Source of the DNA: an uncultured Pedobacter sp.
Lineage (GTDB): Bacteria > Bacteroidota > Bacteroidia > Sphingobacteriales > Sphingobacteriaceae
Length of the DNA: 55,206 nt
Direction of reading: 5' to 3'
Assembly (NCBI RefSeq): GCF_913776295.1
Contig: NZ_CAJYOJ010000061.1
Location: 1 to 55,206 of the forward strand
Part shown: positions 51,597-55,206 of the stretch, in pieces
Numbering within the stretch: the stretch's first letter is position 1
Layout: every line of letters starts with the position of its first letter
The notes under the pieces: model-generated
Database searches by the model: none
Told to the model about the DNA's origin: nothing
Seen by the model: the letters and a program-made list of their open reading frames with translations, nothing else
Program-made: the position numbers and the translations under genes

Positions 51597-52592
51597 GTTT
51601 TCATTGAGCGGGGCCTTTAGCGTACTCGTAACAAAACTTACAATCGCCTTTTCCACACCCGGCAAATCTTTCGAAGTGATATACGATCCCATCACATGGT
51701 TTCCAACATTTGGTAGCGCTACTTTTCTTTTTAAGTAAGCCGGTGTACCCAGTTCATTAAACATTTTCAGCATCGCGTCTACACGAACAACGGGATCCTG
51801 CTCGACTTCATTTTTATAGTAATAAAGCATTAACACCGGTTGCTTTATCTTTTGGAAAGTTTTTTTAAACATAGTGCTTTCAATAAATTCTTCCAGTTCT
51901 ACCAACGATTCCAGCCTGTAATTGGTGTACCAGTATTTCTTGTATTCATCGGTGCGGTCGTCTACCTTACGTTCATCACCTCCAACAACCCTTCTGGCAA
52001 TCTGTAAGCCCCAGGGATTGTTCAAAAGCCACGCGTTTTTATCATTGATGGCCACGTTTGGCGACATTAAAATCAAACTGTTAATTTCAGGATAAGTTGC
52101 TGCTAATTTTAACGCCACGGTGGCACCGGTAGACGTCCCCAACAGAATTACTTTTTTGCCTAATTTTTTGCCGATGGCATAAGCCTGTTTGCTGGTTTCC
52201 CAAAGGCGGTCGGCCGTAAAATATTGCATGGGTGCCAGGGTATCGATACCGTGATCGGCCAGGCGGGCTAGGTATAGGTTGGCATGCAACGCTTTAGCTA
52301 AATTTAAATGTACCGGGTTACCTTCTGTTTTTGAAGCTGAAAATCCATGTAAATACACCACGGCATATTCGGTTTGCTGGTGAAGGCTATCGGCCCAAAC
52401 AATTTCAGCTTCGTTACCGGGTTTTATGTTGTGCATGGATTCGATACTGGTTACATAGCTGTCCAGATCAGCAAGATCGGGTACTTTCGTCAATACTTTA
52501 CTAAATAATGGCTTTTTGGGCTTTGGGCCCAATAAATAAGTAGCAACCACAAGTACAGATAGCCCAAGAATAATTTTGTAGCGTTTTTTCAT
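51573..52592 (-). CDS. Alpha/beta hydrolase, membrane-anchored
   Basis: 339 aa. N-terminal membrane anchor (about 6-22, YKIILGLSVLVVATYLL), then the hydrolase fold with oxyanion LHGFSAS (81-87), nucleophile elbow LGTSTGA (Ser154), and a late 'NVGNHVMGSY' supplying the His. Resembles carboxylesterase or monoglyceride-lipase-like enzymes. The last residues (NVISTETQ) are encoded by the repeat at 51516-51596, so the original C-terminus was probably replaced. Confidence 0.85.
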   Translation of the reverse strand: MKKRYKIILGLSVLVVATYLLGPKPKKPLFSKVLTKVPDLADLDSYVTSIESMHNIKPGNEAEIVWADSLHQQTEYAVVYLHGFSASKTEGNPVHLNLAKALHANLYLARLADHGIDTLAPMQYFTADRLWETSKQAYAIGKKLGKKVILLGTSTGATVALKLAATYPEINSLILMSPNVAINDKNAWLLNNPWGLQIARRVVGGDERKVDDRTDEYKKYWYTNYRLESLVELEEFIESTMFKKTFQKIKQPVLMLYYYKNEVEQDPVVRVDAMLKMFNELGTPAYLKRKVALPNVGNHVMGSYITSKDLPGVEKAIVSFVTSTLKAPLNENVISTETQ

Positions 52593-52671
52593 TGATGCCA
52601 GCCTTAGAAAAGCTTAAATGTAAAGTTTGAAATTAAATAATGCCAATATTTCTGAGATTTATTGTGCGCAA

Positions 52672-52800
52672 TGAGGGGAACCTGGATGGCACAGCCCTTT
52701 CGGCGTAAACCTGATAGCGCCAAATAGCGCAGCGCCTGAAGCATCGGGGTGGGAACTATGGGCAATAGCAGGACTGAAGATGTTAAAGATTACCGGCCCT
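52672..52800. repeat. Dispersed repeat between the hydrolase and prenyl synthase genes
   Basis: TAGCGCCAAATAGCGCAGCG...GAACTATGGGCAATAGCAGGACTG, related to 22612-22710 and 34095-34190. No gene seen. Confidence 0.5.
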
Positions 52801-52885
52801 TGTTCCCAAATCCTTAATAATAAGCGTGCAGATTACCTTTTTATGGGAAATTAGCTTAAGTTTGCAATCAAAATTTTTCGACTTA

Positions 52886-53857
52886 ATGCCGGGAATCGAA
52901 CAGATAAAAACACCTATAGCTGCTGATATTAAAGCGTTTGAAAAAACCTTTAAGGACTCCATGCATAGCGACGCACCGTTGCTGGATAGGATTACCCATT
53001 ATATTGTAAAGCAAAAAGGCAAGCAGATGCGGCCGATGTTCGTGTTTTTTGCAGCTAAACTGTGCGGCGGAATTACCGAATCGACCCACCGCGGGGCGGC
53101 TTTGGTTGAGCTTTTACATACGGCCACTTTGGTGCACGATGATGTGGTAGATAATGCTTATGAACGCCGTGGCTTTTTCTCTATCAACGCTTTATGGAAA
53201 AATAAGATTGCGGTTTTGGTTGGCGATTATCTGCTGGCCAAGGGATTATTACTTTCGGTAAACAATAATGAACACCGTTTGTTACAGATTGTATCAGAAG
53301 CGGTAAAACAGATGAGTGAGGGCGAGTTGCTGCAGGTGGAGAAAGTACGGAGAATGGACATTTCGGAAGATTTATATTTTGATGTGATTCGCCAGAAAAC
53401 AGCTTCTTTAATTGCTTCGTGTTGTGCTGCGGGTGCAGCATCGGCAGGTGCTGATGATGAAACGATTGAAAAAATGCGCCTGTTTGGTGAAAAAGTTGGC
53501 ATAGCTTTCCAGATTAAAGATGACACTTTCGATTTTGGGACAGATGATGTAGGCAAACCTTTGGGCATTGATATTAAAGAAAAGAAAGTAACCCTGCCAT
53601 TGATTTATGCCTTAAATAAAGCGGAAAAAGCAGAACGTAAAAAAATAATCAATCTGGTGAAAAATCATCAGGACGATCCGGTTAAAATACAACAGATCAT
53701 CGATTTTGTAAATACCCATGAAGGCGTTTACTACGCAAACCAGAAAATGCTGGATTACCAAAACGAAGCCTTTGCGATTCTGCATAGCTTTGATGTGGGC
53801 GAAGCCAGAACTGGTTTAGAACAACTTGTATTGTATACCACTGAACGTAAAAAATAA
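52886..53857 (+). CDS. Polyprenyl diphosphate synthase
   Basis: 323 aa from the ATG at 52886 (MPGIEQIKTPI). The longer frame adds a Leu/Phe stretch without conservation. Trans-isoprenyl synthase with first Asp-rich motif LVHDDVVDNAYERRG, 'KQKGKQMRPMFVFFAAKL' for allylic substrate binding, and second motif IKDDTFDFGTD. It makes long-chain prenyl diphosphates (octaprenyl or solanesyl size) for menaquinone. The stop codon TAA shares its last A with the ATG of the next gene. Confidence 0.94.
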   Translation: MPGIEQIKTPIAADIKAFEKTFKDSMHSDAPLLDRITHYIVKQKGKQMRPMFVFFAAKLCGGITESTHRGAALVELLHTATLVHDDVVDNAYERRGFFSINALWKNKIAVLVGDYLLAKGLLLSVNNNEHRLLQIVSEAVKQMSEGELLQVEKVRRMDISEDLYFDVIRQKTASLIASCCAAGAASAGADDETIEKMRLFGEKVGIAFQIKDDTFDFGTDDVGKPLGIDIKEKKVTLPLIYALNKAEKAERKKIINLVKNHQDDPVKIQQIIDFVNTHEGVYYANQKMLDYQNEAFAILHSFDVGEARTGLEQLVLYTTERKK

Positions 53858-54912
53858 TGGGTAACGAATTACTTTTCAGCTTAGGCTTTTTGCTTTTTAT
53901 TGTACTTATCCTGGCTTTAGACCTTGGTCTTTTTAGCAGGAAAGAGCATGTGGTGAGCTTAAAACAAGCCGGGATCATGAGCGTGATTATGGTAGCCCTG
54001 GCCATAGGATTTTATTTTATCCTAATGGTTGAGGGACATCAGCTACATGGAATAAAAGATTTTGCCCACCTGCAGGAAATTGTAACCCTGCACCAGCACC
54101 ATATCAAATTAATCCCAAATGATTTCGAAGGTAGTCTGGCAATTTATAAGCAAAACCTGGGGCTCGAATTTTTAACGGGCTATGTTATTGAATATGCACT
54201 TTCGGTAGATAATATCTTTGTAATCGTCCTCATCTTCTCGGCATTTGCGGTTGAGGAGAAATATTATCACAGGGTATTGTTCTGGGGCATATTAGGCGCC
54301 ATTATTATGCGTTTCATCTTCATTTTTGTGGGGGCGGCGCTGATTACGAAATTTGCTTGGATCCTTTATGTTTTTGGGGCCTTTTTGGTATTTACCGGGG
54401 TGAAAATGTTTTTCAGCAAAGAAGAAGATGATAAAATTGATCCCGAAAACCACCCTGTGGTAAAATGGGCTTCAAAAATATTTTCCATTCATCCCAAATA
54501 TGAGGGTAAAAATTTCTTTGTTAAAATCAACCATAAAAGGATGGTTACACCATTGTTTTTGGTGTTGCTGATTGTGGAATTTACTGATCTTTTATTTGCG
54601 GTTGATTCTATTCCGGCAATTTTTGCGGTAACCAAAGATCCCTATATCGTATTTTTTTCTAATATTTTTGCCATCATGGGCTTGCGGTCTATGTTCTTCT
54701 TATTGGTCAATATTATTCATAAATTCCATTATCTAAAAACGGGTTTGGCTTTCCTGCTGGCTTTTATCGGTGTAAAAATGTTAGCGCATACCTATCTGGA
54801 GAAATGGGGTTTCACTACGGAGCATTCTCTAATTGTGATTTTAAGTATTCTGGTGATCAGTATTGTGGCTTCGCTGGTTTTTCCAAAGAAAGTGAATCAT
54901 ATTAAAAATTAA
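53857..54912 (+). CDS. TerC-family integral membrane protein
   Basis: 351 aa, about eight or nine membrane helices. TerC signature 'EYALSVDNIFVIVLIFSAF' and the second half-repeat 'LLIVEFTDLLFAVDSIPAIFAVTKDPYIVFFSNIFAIMGLRSMFFLL', each with the acidic residues of the metal path. The family (Alx, TerC) is linked to manganese export and to metallation of secreted proteins, with tellurite resistance the historical name. Translation is coupled to the prenyl synthase gene by a 1-nt overlap. Confidence 0.95.
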   Translation: MGNELLFSLGFLLFIVLILALDLGLFSRKEHVVSLKQAGIMSVIMVALAIGFYFILMVEGHQLHGIKDFAHLQEIVTLHQHHIKLIPNDFEGSLAIYKQNLGLEFLTGYVIEYALSVDNIFVIVLIFSAFAVEEKYYHRVLFWGILGAIIMRFIFIFVGAALITKFAWILYVFGAFLVFTGVKMFFSKEEDDKIDPENHPVVKWASKIFSIHPKYEGKNFFVKINHKRMVTPLFLVLLIVEFTDLLFAVDSIPAIFAVTKDPYIVFFSNIFAIMGLRSMFFLLVNIIHKFHYLKTGLAFLLAFIGVKMLAHTYLEKWGFTTEHSLIVILSILVISIVASLVFPKKVNHIKN

Positions 54913-54931
54913 TTTTTCCAATCACTAAATA

Positions 54932-55003
54932 CGTCATCGACTGTAGTGCAGCGAAATGCCCGCCTGTGCGGACAGGCCTGCCCGTACAAGTGGAGAGAGA
55001 TCT
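54932..55003. repeat. Dispersed palindromic element, one arm worn
   Basis: CGTCATCGACTGTAGTG...GAGAGAGATCT with a nested GCGGACAGGCCTGCCCGTAC centre like that at 29591. The remaining 55004-55087 holds an AAAGATGC/GCATCTT inverted repeat and no gene. Confidence 0.65.
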
Positions 55004-55087
55004 ATTAAAGCAGATTTTAGCGTTACAGGAATTTGCTAGCCTCATAATGGCGCAGCATCTTCCGCCTAAAGAAAAGATGCTTCGTAC

Positions 55088-55206
55088 CTACCATTGACGT
55101 TATTTTGTTATCATTTGATAGTTAGACACTTGTGCACAATGCATTTCCGTCTAACAAGGCCTTCGCACTGTGCCCCCGTTCTACTTAAGTCCGGCCTAAC
55201 AAATTT
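55088..55206 (-). repeat. Right copy of 119-nt inverted repeat at window ends
   Basis: Reverse complement of 8-126, same length, 13 mismatches by hand count. The outermost 31 nt are identical. See the left copy. Confidence 0.85.

Noticed and set aside
8..55206. The window as a 55-kb transposon with terminal inverted repeats
   Set aside because: The content is core housekeeping genes with no transposase or recombinase, and a fragment of the repeat also occurs inside near 48517.

Overview
The window looks like chromosome of a Bacteroidota bacterium of the Sphingobacteriaceae, most likely Pedobacter or a close relative. The support is a moderately AT-rich composition, promoters of the TAnnTTTG (-7) type instead of sigma70 boxes, near absence of Shine-Dalgarno sequences, many secreted proteins with short Bacteroidota signal peptides, the recF-DUF721 pair, bacillithiol genes (bshA, ypdA), a SurA/MoxR cluster, and intergenic spaces packed with dispersed palindromic repeats. 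I see no rRNA, tRNA, CRISPR array, phage or transposase gene.

Layout. 1-2.1 kb: repeat-rich end, a TPR membrane protein and a small hypothetical gene. 2.1-3.5 kb: recF and a DUF721/DciA-like gene. 3.6-9.4 kb: small lipoprotein, a 3 x 203-nt tandem repeat, an FKBP isomerase, ndk, nrnA and two tandem FKBP-like lipoproteins. 9.4-13.8 kb (minus strand): CYTH protein, GH20 hexosaminidase, STAS-like protein, glutamine amidotransferase-like hydrolase, YiaA-like membrane protein. 14-19.2 kb: NAD(P)HX repair enzyme, AIM24 protein, an ECF sigma/anti-sigma pair and lipA. 19.3-24.6 kb: broken GNAT gene, cysS, NTF2-like protein, a GDPD-like protein lacking its catalytic histidines, small His-rich membrane protein, TPR protein. 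25-28 kb: MoxR ATPase, SurA, and a SurA relative without isomerase domains. 28.1-33.9 kb: hypothetical gene, rdgB, OstA-like protein, divergent tilS and a PH-like membrane protein. 34.3-38.7 kb: bshA, J-KTSC protein, PhyH-type dioxygenase, SRPBCC protein, lactonase-type propeller. 38.9-46.2 kb: RluB-type pseudouridine synthase, lytic transglycosylase, flavin/2Fe-2S oxidoreductase, uvrA. 46.2-55.2 kb: TatD, asparaginase, persulfide dioxygenase-rhodanese, ypdA, alpha/beta hydrolase, polyprenyl synthase and TerC.

The genes are mostly housekeeping: DNA replication and repair (recF, uvrA, rdgB, tilS, cysS, lipA), envelope biogenesis (SurA, FKBPs, OstA-like, lytic transglycosylase) and thiol/sulfur chemistry (bshA, ypdA, persulfide dioxygenase).

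The unusual content is between the genes. (1) At least nine stretches keep a strict 7-nt period with changing sequence ('heptad arrays'). Several abut start codons, and the best ones switch from a C-poor to a G-poor half. (2) Four genes share the spacing TAnnTTTG-N4-start codon, which implies leaderless mRNAs. (3) The two window ends carry the same 119-nt repeat in inverted orientation. (4) Two genes have perfect Shine-Dalgarno sequences in a clade that avoids them. (5) A GDPD-like protein and a SurA-like protein have each lost their catalytic parts while keeping an intact reading frame. Start codons were moved inward from the longest open frame wherever a signal peptide, conserved N-terminus, promoter or repeat made the longer start unlikely.
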